Shown: positions 7,902 through 20,400, numbered from the stretch's first letter. The stretch: 64,000 nt of DNA from Ferrimonas sediminum (GCF_900100175.1 NZ_FNEM01000011.1:1-64000), one strand, 5' to 3'. Program-made: numbers and translations. The notes: a model not told the origin generated them from the letters alone.

Positions 7902-7924
7902 AAAAAAGGCGGCCCGTGGCCGCC
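7902..7924 (-). terminator. Intrinsic terminator of the membrane-protein gene
   Basis: Minus strand: perfect 7-bp stem GGCGGCC/GGCCGCC with a 3-nt loop (7924-7908), followed by six Ts (7907-7902). It lies 19 bp after the stop of the gene at 7943. Confidence 0.85.
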
Positions 7925-7942
7925 TGTTCGCATCACTCCGCC

Positions 7943-9100
7943 TCAGCGGGTCAAGAACCACTCAAAATGGCTGTGGCTCTTGAGGGCCTTGGTCGAGCCT
8001 TTCAGGCTGAACGGGTAGCCGCACAACGTAAAGCTGCCTCGACGAGCGATCTGCCGAATCAATATCTCGGTATCCATGGGCGAAAAGGCCGCCAGATAAA
8101 AGCCGTCCGCTTCCACATCCACCCGGTAGGGCCGATAAGCGCTGTCGTCATTGAATACCAGCTCGGCGCAGCTGGTGTCGCCTTTGGCCGTTTCCAGCGA
8201 CCACAGCTCGCCAAGGGGTGCCTCGTCCCCCTGCCAGCGCACGCTCAAGGTTCCATTGTCCAACCACAGCCAGTATTGATCCGGCATCTCCAGTATCGCT
8301 TCGGCTCTGGGCTTGATCACTTCAGGCTCCGGCGCAACCTCCGGCTGGGTGGCGGTGTCGCTGGCCGGCGTCGATTCCCAGCTCAGCTGACCGGCCCAGG
8401 GGACCAGCATCGCGGTGATCAACAGCAAGGCCATGGCTGCTTTCAGTGCCAGCGGCAACCCGACCAACGCAGTCAGGGAGCGGCGCCACAGCGTCAGATA
8501 GAGTTGATGGGCGTCCGGCAATTCATCCTGAACGGCGGCAGAAACAGACGGTGGTGTTTCCAGCGCCTCCCCGCCGAGCAGTGACGGTTCGACCCGGCGG
8601 GAGTACAGGGCGTCGCCGCGATCATCGGCCATCATTGGTCCGTGATAGCCGCCCATCATGGGCTCACTGCCGCCCTTACCCGGGCGCAACGCCAGCTGCA
8701 CGGTGGCCAGCAGCCACACCAGCGCCATAGTAATGAATACCGTCATGGTCAGATAGGGCATGGCGACTATCAGCACCAGCGAGGTAGCAACCGGTATAAC
8801 CACCGGCCAGCCCGTCAATTCTGCATCACGGCCCCGGCGCCAGGCGGATTCCTTAAGCACGGGGTACAGTGACAGGGCCACCAGCAACGCCACATAGGGC
8901 GCTACAAGAGGCAATGCCAGAAACAGGCTGATGATCACCAGAGAGGCAAACAGGCCGCCAGCCTGAATGGCGACGAACCGAAGCGGGTTGTCCTGACCCT
9001 GGTGGCAAAAAAGAGTTTTCAATGAGGTTCCCAAAACACTGTCCAAACTACCCTTACAAGGGTACCGAAATCTGGCAATACTGTCAGTGTAATTTGTCAC
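7943..9100 (-). CDS. Uncharacterised membrane protein
   Basis: A 385-residue protein not assigned to a family. Seen in it: two long hydrophobic segments around residues 42-78, two more around 95-135, a cytoplasmic or loop stretch with a Met/Gly-rich patch (EPMMGGYHGPMMADD), a further hydrophobic helix at about 215-240, and a C-terminal ~140-residue soluble part with two Cys (TSCAELVF, TLCGYPF) that may form a disulfide. The GTG at 9100 has GAAGGA 8 nt upstream; a TTG at 9022 is an alternative. It is divergent from the transglycosylase gene and ends in its own terminator. The prediction as coding is firm, the function unknown. Confidence 0.65.
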   Translation of the reverse strand: MTNYTDSIARFRYPCKGSLDSVLGTSLKTLFCHQGQDNPLRFVAIQAGGLFASLVIISLFLALPLVAPYVALLVALSLYPVLKESAWRRGRDAELTGWPVVIPVATSLVLIVAMPYLTMTVFITMALVWLLATVQLALRPGKGGSEPMMGGYHGPMMADDRGDALYSRRVEPSLLGGEALETPPSVSAAVQDELPDAHQLYLTLWRRSLTALVGLPLALKAAMALLLITAMLVPWAGQLSWESTPASDTATQPEVAPEPEVIKPRAEAILEMPDQYWLWLDNGTLSVRWQGDEAPLGELWSLETAKGDTSCAELVFNDDSAYRPYRVDVEADGFYLAAFSPMDTEILIRQIARRGSFTLCGYPFSLKGSTKALKSHSHFEWFLTR

Positions 9101-9213
9101 CAGTCAAATCCTTCGGCCACCGGGGCCGCCGCCTGACACCGGTAACTCGACAATTGGCGCCGGTATGGTTTCTGCAACTACACTTACAACTTATTGCTTC
9201 ATTGAGGGATTAT

Positions 9214-10704
9214 ATGATCAGAGCCTGGCTTTTGACGCTGGTTATGGTGACCAGCCCCATCGCTGCCGATCCCCAGGTCGCCCCACTGCCGGCCACCCCC
9301 AGCGACGACACCTTTGCCGATGTCTGGCCCATCATGGCATCCCCGATGACCGGTGATCTCGATGCCATGATCGCCCGGGGGGAGATTCGAATCCTTACCA
9401 CGTTCAGCCTCGGCTGGTACTACATAGACGGTGGCCACCCCATGGGCATCACCTACGAGAATGGACGCAATTTCGAGGCGTTTGCGCGGCGCATCCTAGG
9501 AGCACCGGCCAAACTGCTTAAAGTCACTCTGATCCCGGTGCGGCGTGATCAGCTCATCCCCTACCTGGTGCAGGGGTACGGCGACCTGATCTTTGCCAAC
9601 CTCACCGTGACCGAGCGCCGTCAGGGCCAGATTGCGTTTTCGGCGCCGATCAGCGACGACACCCAGGAGCTGATCGTTACCACCGCAGAGTTTGGTGAGG
9701 TCACTTCCCTGCACCAACTGGCCGGCAAACAGGTCACCGTGCGCCGCGAGTCCAGCTATTATGACAGCCTGATGACCATGAACGAGAGACTGAAACGCAA
9801 GGGACGCACCGAAATACAGATCGATGTCGCCGACCCCAGGCTGGAAGATGAAGATCTGCTTAAATTTGTCAGCAGCGGTGTGTTCCAGGCAACAGTCGTC
9901 GACAAACACAAGCTGCCGGTATGGCTAAAACGCTACCCCAACCTAATCACCCTCGACGCCGTACCGATTCGCACAGACGCCCAGGTGGCCTACGGCCTGA
10001 GGCAGCACAGTCCGCAACTGCAATCACTAATGGACCGTTATGCCACCACCTACCGAACTGGCGGCCACACGGTCAACGTACTGCACCACCGCTTTTTACA
10101 GGACGATCGCTGGCTGACCCACGCCCGCTCCTCCAATAACCTCGACACACTGGCCCAGTTGCAGCAGTGGTTTCAAACCTACGCCGAACAGTATCAGTTC
10201 GACTGGGTGCTGCTGGCCTCCTTTGCCTACCAGGAATCAAAGTTCAAGCAAACCGCCCGCAGCAGCGCCGGTGCCGTGGGCATCATGCAGGTACTGCCCT
10301 CCACCGCCGCCGACAAACAGGTGGCCATCAAGGACATACATAAACCGGAAAACAACATCCATGCTGGCACCAAATATCTATCGGTGATCCGCAGCCGCTA
10401 CTTCGACGATGAGGCCCTGAGCCCCTTTGACCAGATGATCTTCAGTATCGCCGCCTACAACGCCGGCCCCAACCGCATCAACCGGCTAAGGCAACAGGCG
10501 TCGCAGCGGGGGCTGGATCCCAACCGTTGGTTTGGTAATGTTGAGTATCTGGCCGCCGCCCGAATTGGATCCGAAACCGTCAACTACGTGGCCAACATCT
10601 ATCGCTATTACATTGTTTACAAACGGGGCCTGAGTGAACTGGGGCAGAAGCGTCAGTTGCAGCGGGCGATGGAGGGAGGGGGCAACAGCGGCAGTTTGCC
10701 CTAA
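9214..10704 (+). CDS. MltF-like membrane-bound lytic murein transglycosylase
   Basis: A 496-residue exported protein with two domains. After a signal peptide (MIRAWLLTLVMVTSPIAA), residues about 50-290 form a periplasmic solute-binding-protein-like domain (GEIRILTTFSLGWYY, LIFANLTVTERRQGQIAFS). Residues about 320-460 are an SLT lysozyme-like domain with the catalytic Glu in SFAYQESKF, then GAVGIMQVLPSTA and SIAAYNAGPNRI. This is the MltF architecture, which cleaves peptidoglycan with release of 1,6-anhydro ends. The ATG at 9214 follows TGAGGGA and opens the signal peptide; longer starts overlap the divergent gene. It is not clear whether this is MltF proper or a paralogue. Confidence 0.88.
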   Translation: MIRAWLLTLVMVTSPIAADPQVAPLPATPSDDTFADVWPIMASPMTGDLDAMIARGEIRILTTFSLGWYYIDGGHPMGITYENGRNFEAFARRILGAPAKLLKVTLIPVRRDQLIPYLVQGYGDLIFANLTVTERRQGQIAFSAPISDDTQELIVTTAEFGEVTSLHQLAGKQVTVRRESSYYDSLMTMNERLKRKGRTEIQIDVADPRLEDEDLLKFVSSGVFQATVVDKHKLPVWLKRYPNLITLDAVPIRTDAQVAYGLRQHSPQLQSLMDRYATTYRTGGHTVNVLHHRFLQDDRWLTHARSSNNLDTLAQLQQWFQTYAEQYQFDWVLLASFAYQESKFKQTARSSAGAVGIMQVLPSTAADKQVAIKDIHKPENNIHAGTKYLSVIRSRYFDDEALSPFDQMIFSIAAYNAGPNRINRLRQQASQRGLDPNRWFGNVEYLAAARIGSETVNYVANIYRYYIVYKRGLSELGQKRQLQRAMEGGGNSGSLP

Positions 10705-10759
10705 ACTGAAAAGGATCATCACTAACAACAATAGTGAATGGAATCAATAAGGAGTGAGT

Positions 10760-14421
<3,662 letters not shown>

Positions 14422-14628
14422 TCAAGATCACAACAGTTGTATAGGTGTTTGAATAAAAAGGGTTACAATTGAGTAATGCAACTCACGGAAGGGTTTTGTA
14501 ACATAGACAATGATGCTATTAGAACATTGTTCCACCTGCCGGCGGTCAAATCGGCCCACCGCAGGCGCAGCACAAAACCGGTCAGCACCACTTTACTGAC
14601 CGTATTATAGAAAAGGATTGCGACACCT

Positions 14629-16464
14629 ATGTCTCAAAAACGACCGCTGTTGGTAAGAATATTCCGTTTTATCTGGTCCGCCTTTAACGGCATTCGCCGA
14701 ACCATCATCAACATTGTGTTCTTCGGCCTGCTTGCGGCCATCATTATCAGTATGAGCCAGGATAAGGCTCCGACCGTTCCGGAAGGCGCCGCATTGGTGC
14801 TGAACCTGAATGGCAATCTGGTTGAGCAGAAAAAAAATCTCGACCCGATGGAACTGCTGGCCCGCCAGGACGACGATAAAGAGCAGGAGATCCTGCTCGA
14901 CGATCTGCTGATGACCATTGACCAAGCGGCCAGTGACGATCGCATCTCAGCCATCGTACTGCGTCCCGGAGGCGTGTCCGGTGGCATCGCCAAGCTGCAA
15001 CAGGTCGGCGAGGCCCTGCAGGCCTTCAGTGCCAGTGGCAAACCGGTCATCGCCCAGTCCGGGTGGTATAGCCAGAACCCCTACTTCCTGGCCAGCTACG
15101 CCGATGAAATCCAGCTCAACCGCAGTGGCATGGTGTCCATCGAAGGCATGGGCATGTACCGCCTGTTCTACAAAGAGTTGCTGGACAAGATTGGCGTGAA
15201 AACCCACCTGTTCCGGGTCGGGAAATACAAGTCATTTGCCGAGAGTTACACCCTGACCGAAATGTCAGAGCCGGCCAAAGAGGCCAACCGTGCCCTGCTC
15301 GGCGACATCTGGGGCCACTATAAGTCCACCATTCACGCCAATCGCGACCTGGAAGATGGCCTGTTTGACCGCGACCTTAAGCAACTGGAAACCGCCCTGA
15401 AAGCCTCAGGTGGTGACTTCAGCCAGTACGCTTACGACAACGGCCTGGTGGACTCACTGATGACCTCGGTGGAGATGCGCGATGCTCTGATTGAGCGTTT
15501 CGGCACCCTGGCGGAAGACGACAGCAAATTTAACGGCATCGGCTGGCAGGACTACCTGAGTCAAATTCCGCCCAAACTGGATCTGTTGACCAGCGATACC
15601 CAGGTGGCAGTGGTGGTCGCCCAGGGCACCATTTTGCCGGGCAATCAACCCCCGGGAACCGTTGGCGGCAACTCCATGGCCAAACTGCTGCGTGAAGCCC
15701 GCGAAGACAACGCCATCAAAGCCGTGGTGATTCGGGTTGACAGCCCTGGTGGCAGTGTGTTTGCTTCGGAGCAGATCCGCCAGGAGATTCTGGCCCTGAA
15801 AGCCGCCGGCAAAACCGTGGTGTCCTCCATGAGCTCGGTGGCGGCCTCCGGTGGCTACTGGATCTCCGCCAACACCGACCGCATCTATGCCATGCCGTCG
15901 ACGGTTACCGGCTCCATCGGCATCATCGGCATGATTCAGACCTTTGAAGACACCGCCGCCACCGTTGGCGTCAACATGGACGGCGTCGGCACCACCGAAA
16001 TGTCTGGTCTGAACGTATTCTCACCGCTTCCGGAGCAGTTCAAGTCCATCATGCAGATGAACCTGGACAAGGGCTACCGCGACTTCATCGAGCTGGTCTC
16101 CTCGGCCCGGGGCCTGGATCTGTATCAGGTTGAAGCACTGGCCCAAGGCCGGGTCTGGAGCGGCATCGCCGCCAAAGAGCTGGGCCTGGTGGATGAACTG
16201 GGCGATCTGGACGACGCCATTGCCGGCGCCGCCGAAATCGCCGGACTGGAGAGTTATGATACCGTGGTGATCGAGCAACCCGTCAGCCCGGAGCAGGAGT
16301 TCCTGCGCGAGTTTCTCGGCAGTGCCGGCATCGAACTGCCCAGCAGCGGCACCCCCCTGCTGTCTCAGTTGAAGCACCAGCTACTGGATCCCCTGGAGCA
16401 GCGTCTGTCGCTAAGCGACCCGGCCAACACCTACCTGCTTTGCCTGGAGTGCGGCGAGCTGTAA
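14629..16464 (+). CDS. sppA: Signal peptide peptidase SppA (67K type)
   Basis: A 611-residue inner-membrane serine protease that degrades cleaved signal peptides. One N-terminal transmembrane helix (residues about 22-41). Two tandem ClpP-like domains: the first carries the catalytic Lys201 in RVGKYKSFAES, the second carries catalytic Ser407 in SVAASGGYWIS. The length fits the double-domain type of gammaproteobacteria. A TATTAT -10-like hexamer is seen at about 14602-14607. A strong terminator follows at 16485. Confidence 0.96.
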   Translation: MSQKRPLLVRIFRFIWSAFNGIRRTIINIVFFGLLAAIIISMSQDKAPTVPEGAALVLNLNGNLVEQKKNLDPMELLARQDDDKEQEILLDDLLMTIDQAASDDRISAIVLRPGGVSGGIAKLQQVGEALQAFSASGKPVIAQSGWYSQNPYFLASYADEIQLNRSGMVSIEGMGMYRLFYKELLDKIGVKTHLFRVGKYKSFAESYTLTEMSEPAKEANRALLGDIWGHYKSTIHANRDLEDGLFDRDLKQLETALKASGGDFSQYAYDNGLVDSLMTSVEMRDALIERFGTLAEDDSKFNGIGWQDYLSQIPPKLDLLTSDTQVAVVVAQGTILPGNQPPGTVGGNSMAKLLREAREDNAIKAVVIRVDSPGGSVFASEQIRQEILALKAAGKTVVSSMSSVAASGGYWISANTDRIYAMPSTVTGSIGIIGMIQTFEDTAATVGVNMDGVGTTEMSGLNVFSPLPEQFKSIMQMNLDKGYRDFIELVSSARGLDLYQVEALAQGRVWSGIAAKELGLVDELGDLDDAIAGAAEIAGLESYDTVVIEQPVSPEQEFLREFLGSAGIELPSSGTPLLSQLKHQLLDPLEQRLSLSDPANTYLLCLECGEL

Positions 16465-16484
16465 CAGCCCGGGATCCGCGCGAG

Positions 16485-16511
16485 AAAGGCCTCCATTCGG
16501 GGGCCTTTTTG
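16485..16511 (+). terminator. Intrinsic terminator after sppA
   Basis: AAAGGCCTCC (16485-16494), loop ATTC, GGGGGCCTTTT with a T-run ending near 16510. It separates sppA from ansA, which then has its own TATAAT-like -10 at 16531-16536. Confidence 0.88.
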
Positions 16512-16567
16512 CTATCTTGAAAAGGCGCGTTATAATCCGCCCATTCTCGCTAAGGCCTCTGACAATA

Positions 16568-17578
16568 ATGACAAAAAAACGAATCTACATCGCCTACACC
16601 GGCGGTACCATCGGCATGCAGAAAACCGACCAGGGCTATGCGCCAACCGCCGGTTTTCTGACCCAGCGAGTCAAGGCCAACCCGGAATTTCAGCGCCCGG
16701 AGATGCCGGAGTTTGCCATCACCGAATACTCGGATCTGATGGACTCGGCCAATATGACGCCCCAGGACTGGCAAACCATCGCCGACGACATTCGCGACCA
16801 CTACGACGACTTCGACGGTTTTGTGATTCTGCATGGTACCGACACCATGGCTTTCACCGCCTCGGCCCTCTCCTTTATGCTGGAGGGACTGACCAAGCCG
16901 GTGGTGGTGACCGGTTCACAGATCCCCTTTGCCGAGCTGCGCTCCGACGGCCAGCATAACCTGCTGAACGCCCTGTACCTGGCCGCCAGCCACCCGGTTG
17001 GCGAAGTGTGCCTGTTCTTCAACAACAAACTGTTTCGGGGTAACCGCACCACCAAGGTACACGCCGACGGCTTCGATGCCTTTGCCAGCCCCAACCTGCC
17101 GCCGCTGCTGGAAGCGGGGATTCACATCAAGCCCAGCCCCGGCGTCCAGGCGCTGTCCGCCAGCGGTCCCCTCAAGGTCCACCCCATTACTCCGCAACCC
17201 ATCGGCGTGGTTACCCTGTACCCAGGCATCGACTCGACTGTGATTGGAAACATCCTCAAACAGCCGGTCAAAGCGCTGATTTTGCTCTCTTTTGGCGTGG
17301 GTAATGCGCCACAGCGACCGGAACTGCTGCAGCTGTTTCAGGATGCCCGGAATCGGGAGGTGATCGTGGTGAACCTGACCCAGTGTCTGCAGGGCAAGGT
17401 CAATATGGCTGGCTACGCCACCGGCAATGCCCTGTCCCGGGCCGGGGTGATCAGTGGCTTTGATATGACCACTGAAGCCGCCCTGGCTAAATTGCACTTC
17501 CTGCTAAGCCAGCCGCTGAGCTTTCAACAGCGACTGGAGGCGATGGAACAGAGCCTACGGGGCGAGCTAAGCAACTGA
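16568..17578 (+). CDS. ansA: Type I (cytoplasmic) L-asparaginase
   Basis: A 336-residue asparaginase that hydrolyses L-asparagine to aspartate and ammonia. The two active-site threonine motifs are present: YTGGTIGM (residues 8-15) and ILHGTDTMAFTASAL (residues about 87-101). RSDGQHNLLNAL holds the conserved Asp/Asn region. There is no signal peptide, which favours the type I (AnsA) enzyme. The ATG at 16568 is chosen; an earlier frame start at 16517 would run through the promoter. It stands alone, with a structured spacer downstream. Confidence 0.95.
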   Translation: MTKKRIYIAYTGGTIGMQKTDQGYAPTAGFLTQRVKANPEFQRPEMPEFAITEYSDLMDSANMTPQDWQTIADDIRDHYDDFDGFVILHGTDTMAFTASALSFMLEGLTKPVVVTGSQIPFAELRSDGQHNLLNALYLAASHPVGEVCLFFNNKLFRGNRTTKVHADGFDAFASPNLPPLLEAGIHIKPSPGVQALSASGPLKVHPITPQPIGVVTLYPGIDSTVIGNILKQPVKALILLSFGVGNAPQRPELLQLFQDARNREVIVVNLTQCLQGKVNMAGYATGNALSRAGVISGFDMTTEAALAKLHFLLSQPLSFQQRLEAMEQSLRGELSN

Positions 17579-17720
17579 CCCCTACCCCGGCCTCATTCTC
17601 GAGTGAACCCATCGACTTGAGGGGCGCGGTAGGGGACGCCATGGCGCCTCTATGGTCTCCGGAGGGAAGACTCTTCGAAAAATCCGGCTCATTGACCACC
17701 GGCGCCCGCCGGTGACTCAA
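17579..17720. repeat. Palindrome-rich spacer between ansA and the MAPEG gene
   Basis: This spacer holds several inverted repeats. CCCCTACC near 17580 pairs with GGTAGGGG near 17630, enclosing a further GCCTCA/TGAGG-type stem. A second hairpin pairs ATTGA-CACCGGCG with CGCCGGTG-TCAAT around 17692-17721. Short palindromes such as CTCCGGAG and GCCATGGC also occur. Neither main stem is followed by a T-run. It may be a REP-like element or structured RNA. Confidence 0.45.
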
Positions 17721-17767
17721 TGGGATGGAGGGTCAATTCATCGCGAAACCGGCCGGGGTTGTCGCTC

Positions 17768-18193
17768 TTAACACAGCTTTGTTAACGCCACCGCAGTCAG
17801 TACAAACAGGGGGATGTTGGAGAGTACAAAAACCGCAAACCGCACCTCGATGCGGTTGCCCAGCGACTGCACCAGGCTGTGAACCACCCGCAAAACCACA
17901 TAGCTCCAGGCCATGGCCAGCACCAGCGCACCGCCATCACCGAGACGCTCCAGCACCAGTACCAGCGCATAGAACAGCAGCGGCTGTTCCAGAAGGTGAT
18001 TGTAATTGTCCGCTTTCCATCGCACCGGCGGCGGAAGTTCGGCCATCTGCTGACCAGTGGGGGCCTGAGGATCCAGTCGCATCCTGGCCCGAAAAATGGC
18101 CGGGATTCGAGTGGCGTACATCCACAGCCACATAATCAGCGTCCAGGCGACCAGTACCACAAGTGGCAGCAGCAGCGACGAGTGACTCTCCAT
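17768..18193 (-). CDS. MAPEG family membrane protein
   Basis: A 141-residue protein with four hydrophobic segments (about 8-28, 70-85, 88-108, 118-138), matching the MAPEG fold of glutathione-linked membrane enzymes. The segment RWKADNYNHLLEQPLLFYALVL is the conserved family motif (N-H-x-E-Q/P region), followed by AWSYVVLRVVHSLVQ. Members of the bacterial branch are mostly uncharacterised. The gene stands alone on the minus strand. Confidence 0.85.
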   Translation of the reverse strand: MESHSSLLLPLVVLVAWTLIMWLWMYATRIPAIFRARMRLDPQAPTGQQMAELPPPVRWKADNYNHLLEQPLLFYALVLVLERLGDGGALVLAMAWSYVVLRVVHSLVQSLGNRIEVRFAVFVLSNIPLFVLTAVALTKLC

Positions 18194-18282
18194 GAAACCT
18201 CCCTGTCAGTATTGAATAAGACGTATCCTGCGCCTAGCTGAGCAGCTCATATTTTGGCCGCCGAAATCAAGCCTGAGACCAC

Positions 18283-18303
18283 AAAAAGCCTGCAATTGCA
18301 GGC
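18283..18303 (-). terminator. Terminator after the EndoU/partner gene pair
   Basis: Minus strand: perfect palindrome GCCTGCAATTGCAGGC (18303-18288) followed by five Ts (18287-18283). It lies about 30 bp past the stop at 18335 and closes the two-gene unit. Confidence 0.8.
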
Positions 18304-18334
18304 CTTTCATCGTGGAGGAACTCCGGACTCAGGA

Positions 18335-18628
18335 TCACTCTTTATCGATAAACGCCAGCCACTGCTCCAAAGCCTCGATCAACATTCGACGCTCGAACCG
18401 ACACACCTCATCGCTAAACAAGTTCTCCAGCACGGCGTCATCGCCGTCCAGTAGCAGGCAGTGGGCATTGCCACTGACCTCTCCTACCGAGTGATCCGCC
18501 AACGCCAGCAACTCTTTGGTGGCCGCCACATCCGCCTGAACATCACTGGTAAGAAACTCCGCCAGCATCACAGGTTCATTCTCGACTTCGGCCCGGGCCA
18601 TCCCCTGTTGATCTCGATACAGCTTCAT
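18335..18628 (-). CDS. Small acidic protein, candidate EndoU partner/immunity protein
   Basis: A 97-residue acidic, Cys-poor, apparently cytoplasmic protein. It is mostly helical at the C-terminus (MLIEALEQWLAFIDKE) with a strand pair in the middle (GNAHCLLLDGDDAVLENLF). The start ATG at 18628 follows AGAGG with a 6-nt spacer. It begins 9 nt after the stop of the EndoU-type nuclease gene and the pair share a terminator, so they form one operon. A weak resemblance to YacL/UPF0231-like proteins was noted from memory. An immunity role is inference from position, charge and size. Confidence 0.5.
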   Translation of the reverse strand: MKLYRDQQGMARAEVENEPVMLAEFLTSDVQADVAATKELLALADHSVGEVSGNAHCLLLDGDDAVLENLFSDEVCRFERRMLIEALEQWLAFIDKE

Positions 18629-18637
18629 GACCACCCT

Positions 18638-19147
18638 CTACTGATAAATGGGGTACGCAGTGTTAATGTTGCCTTTGGGACAATGACTTTGCCCTTGATT
18701 ACACATATAGCCCTCAATGGTGATCCCATCCACTGTGCCGGACCATTTTCCATACTCTGGTTGATCCGACGCACGATAGGCCTTAATGATGGCGTCGACC
18801 ACCTGGTCGTGGCTCCAGCTATCGGGGTAAAAGGTGCTGTTGGCCCGTTTATCGGTCCAACCCTGCCCGTTGCACAGCGCCACCTGGCCCCGATAGATCC
18901 CCTTGCTGTTGGGCTGCGCCGTCACCCTGATCAGCCTGGCACCCTGAGGATCCTTACCGCCGCTGCGGCTATGGAACCCCACTGCCCGGCCCTTTTTATT
19001 GATCTCGCCGGTAATCACATGGCCAATATTGACCGCAGGCCGGGTGTCACTCCAGCGGGTGTGATTCTGCTGGCAGTCGTCGGCCAGGGCCGGTTGCCAC
19101 CCCAGTACCACCCATGCCATCAGCCCGATGAACCATCCCTGTCTCAT
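18638..19147 (-). CDS. Secreted EndoU-type nuclease
   Basis: A 169-residue protein with a signal peptide (MRQGWFIGLMAWVVLGWQPALA) and a full-length C-terminal EndoU-like domain. Matching features are GHVITGEINKKGRAVGFHSR with His43 and His59, YRGQVAL, STFYPDSWSHDQVVDAI, IEGYM and the C-terminal TAYPIYQ. EndoU domains are RNases found as CdiA and other polymorphic toxin tips; here it is stand-alone and exported. Four Cys remain after the signal peptide, allowing disulfides. The next gene starts 9 nt later and may encode its partner. Confidence 0.75.
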   Translation of the reverse strand: MRQGWFIGLMAWVVLGWQPALADDCQQNHTRWSDTRPAVNIGHVITGEINKKGRAVGFHSRSGGKDPQGARLIRVTAQPNSKGIYRGQVALCNGQGWTDKRANSTFYPDSWSHDQVVDAIIKAYRASDQPEYGKWSGTVDGITIEGYMCNQGQSHCPKGNINTAYPIYQ

Positions 19148-19287
19148 CCCGTCTCTCCTGTGCTGGGAACACTCTTGCCTTTAAGAATGGAGCCGGATTG
19201 CCATCGACGCCACTGGCAAATGTCCGGTGGCAGTGTCAGCTTTTCCACCTGTGGCGCCGGACAATCACACTGCCACAGAGCGGGATC

Positions 19288-19315
19288 AAAAAGGCGTGCC
19301 CGAAGACACGCCTTT
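19288..19315 (-). terminator. Terminator after creA operon
   Basis: Minus strand: AAAGGCGTGT, 5-nt loop, GGCACGCCTTTTT, with the T-run at 19292-19288. It separates the zinc-ribbon/yeaC/creA operon from the EndoU unit downstream. Confidence 0.85.
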
Positions 19316-19338
19316 GCCATTGCGTCTGGTTCAGCTTC

Positions 19339-19800
19339 CTAGCCTGCCGGTGCGACAAACGCCTCGGTGCCCCACAGTGGCACCGTCGACAGGCTGTGTT
19401 TGTAACTGCCCTTGGTTTCCTTAGTGCTGTAGGCGATGTACAGCAGAGTCTGGGTCTTCTGATCCAGGATGCGGCGGATTTTCAACGTCTTAAACAGGAC
19501 GCTCTTCGACTTCTTAAATACCACCTCACCGGACTTGCCGGTGTCGATCTGACTCAGCATGGCCGCGGTAATGGGGCCGGTCTGACGACAGGCGATGCCC
19601 ATGTCACTGGGATCGGCAAAATCCAGGTCGGCTTCGATGTTGGAGATGTGACAGGTGACGCCGGTAACCACCGGATCCTGCAACACTTCAACCTTAATGT
19701 CTTTGGTGGTGAACAGGCCCAGGGACACGTCGCCCACTTCGTTGTTATCGCAGCCACTTAACAGCAGGGTCGCGGCCAGGGCCGCCCAAACTGGTTTCAT
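19339..19800 (-). CDS. creA: CreA family protein
   Basis: A 153-residue exported protein with a lipobox-like signal (ATLLLSGC) and the CreA core: EVGDVSLGLFTTKDIKVEV, DPVVTGVTCHIS, ACRQTGPI, KSVLFKTLKIRRI and TLLYIAYSTK. The function of CreA is unknown beyond its association with the E. coli cre locus. It lies 3 nt after yeaC in a three-gene operon and is followed by a terminator. Confidence 0.92.
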   Translation of the reverse strand: MKPVWAALAATLLLSGCDNNEVGDVSLGLFTTKDIKVEVLQDPVVTGVTCHISNIEADLDFADPSDMGIACRQTGPITAAMLSQIDTGKSGEVVFKKSKSVLFKTLKIRRILDQKTQTLLYIAYSTKETKGSYKHSLSTVPLWGTEAFVAPAG

Positions 19801-19803
19801 CGG

Positions 19804-20076
19804 TTACTCCGGTTTGATTCGGGCGATCTGCTGGTCATCAAACTGATGCTTCAGCACGTCTTTAGGCAGGTGGTTGATCTCGCCGTCTTTACCGACGGTC
19901 AGATGCTGATTCTCGGTATTGTGATTGGATTGCCACACGATCAGTGCCTGCATCGCCGCTTCCCGCTGGGCGTCGCTGACCAATGCGCCATCGGGCCATT
20001 TGCCAATCTCAACCGCCGTTTGCAGCCGCGAGGCCAGCTCGTCGTTCATGCCGGCGGCCAGTTGTTGCCACTCCAT
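19804..20076 (-). CDS. yeaC: YeaC family protein (DUF1315)
   Basis: A 90-residue cytoplasmic protein. The family pattern is clear: MNDELASRLQTAVEIGKWPDG, AMQALIVWQSNHN, then TVGKDGEINHL and a polar tail. Function is unknown. It is tightly packed between the zinc-ribbon gene and creA, with 3-nt gaps on both sides. Confidence 0.9.
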   Translation of the reverse strand: MEWQQLAAGMNDELASRLQTAVEIGKWPDGALVSDAQREAAMQALIVWQSNHNTENQHLTVGKDGEINHLPKDVLKHQFDDQQIARIKPE

Positions 20077-20079
20077 GCC

Positions 20080-20400
20080 TTAACTCCTCTTATCCAGTGC
20101 CAGGCGTACCCGGGTAACCAGGTAGCCCACAAACCCTGCCGCCATCAGACCGATGCCGGTGGGCTGGCGCCAGTTGGCAGCCGCTTCTCCGCCCCAGAAC
20201 CACAGTGCAAAGCCGCCAACGAACGCCAGCAGGGCCACAAAGCTGTGATTCATCAATTGGGTGCGTTTATTGATGGCGGAGATACGTTGAGCCGATTCAA
20301 TGGATTCGGTGTCTGCGGTCAGATCCACCTTGCAGTGGGTGCAGCTTTTGGCCTTATCGGAGATTCGTTTACCACAGGCGGGACAATCAATTAATGCCAT
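20080..20400 (-). CDS. Zinc-ribbon membrane protein
   Basis: A 106-residue protein with an N-terminal zinc ribbon (CPACG at residues 6-10 and CTHC at 20-23) and two predicted transmembrane helices (about 52-70 and 80-96). AAAGGAG lies before the ATG at 20400, which excludes the longer open frame. It is the first gene of the operon with yeaC and creA. Role unknown. Confidence 0.8.
   Translation of the reverse strand: MALIDCPACGKRISDKAKSCTHCKVDLTADTESIESAQRISAINKRTQLMNHSFVALLAFVGGFALWFWGGEAAANWRQPTGIGLMAAGFVGYLVTRVRLALDKRS

Noticed and set aside
17691-17720. Hairpin read as an ansA terminator
   Set aside because: No T-run follows on either strand and it is over 110 bp past the stop; kept only as part of a structured spacer.
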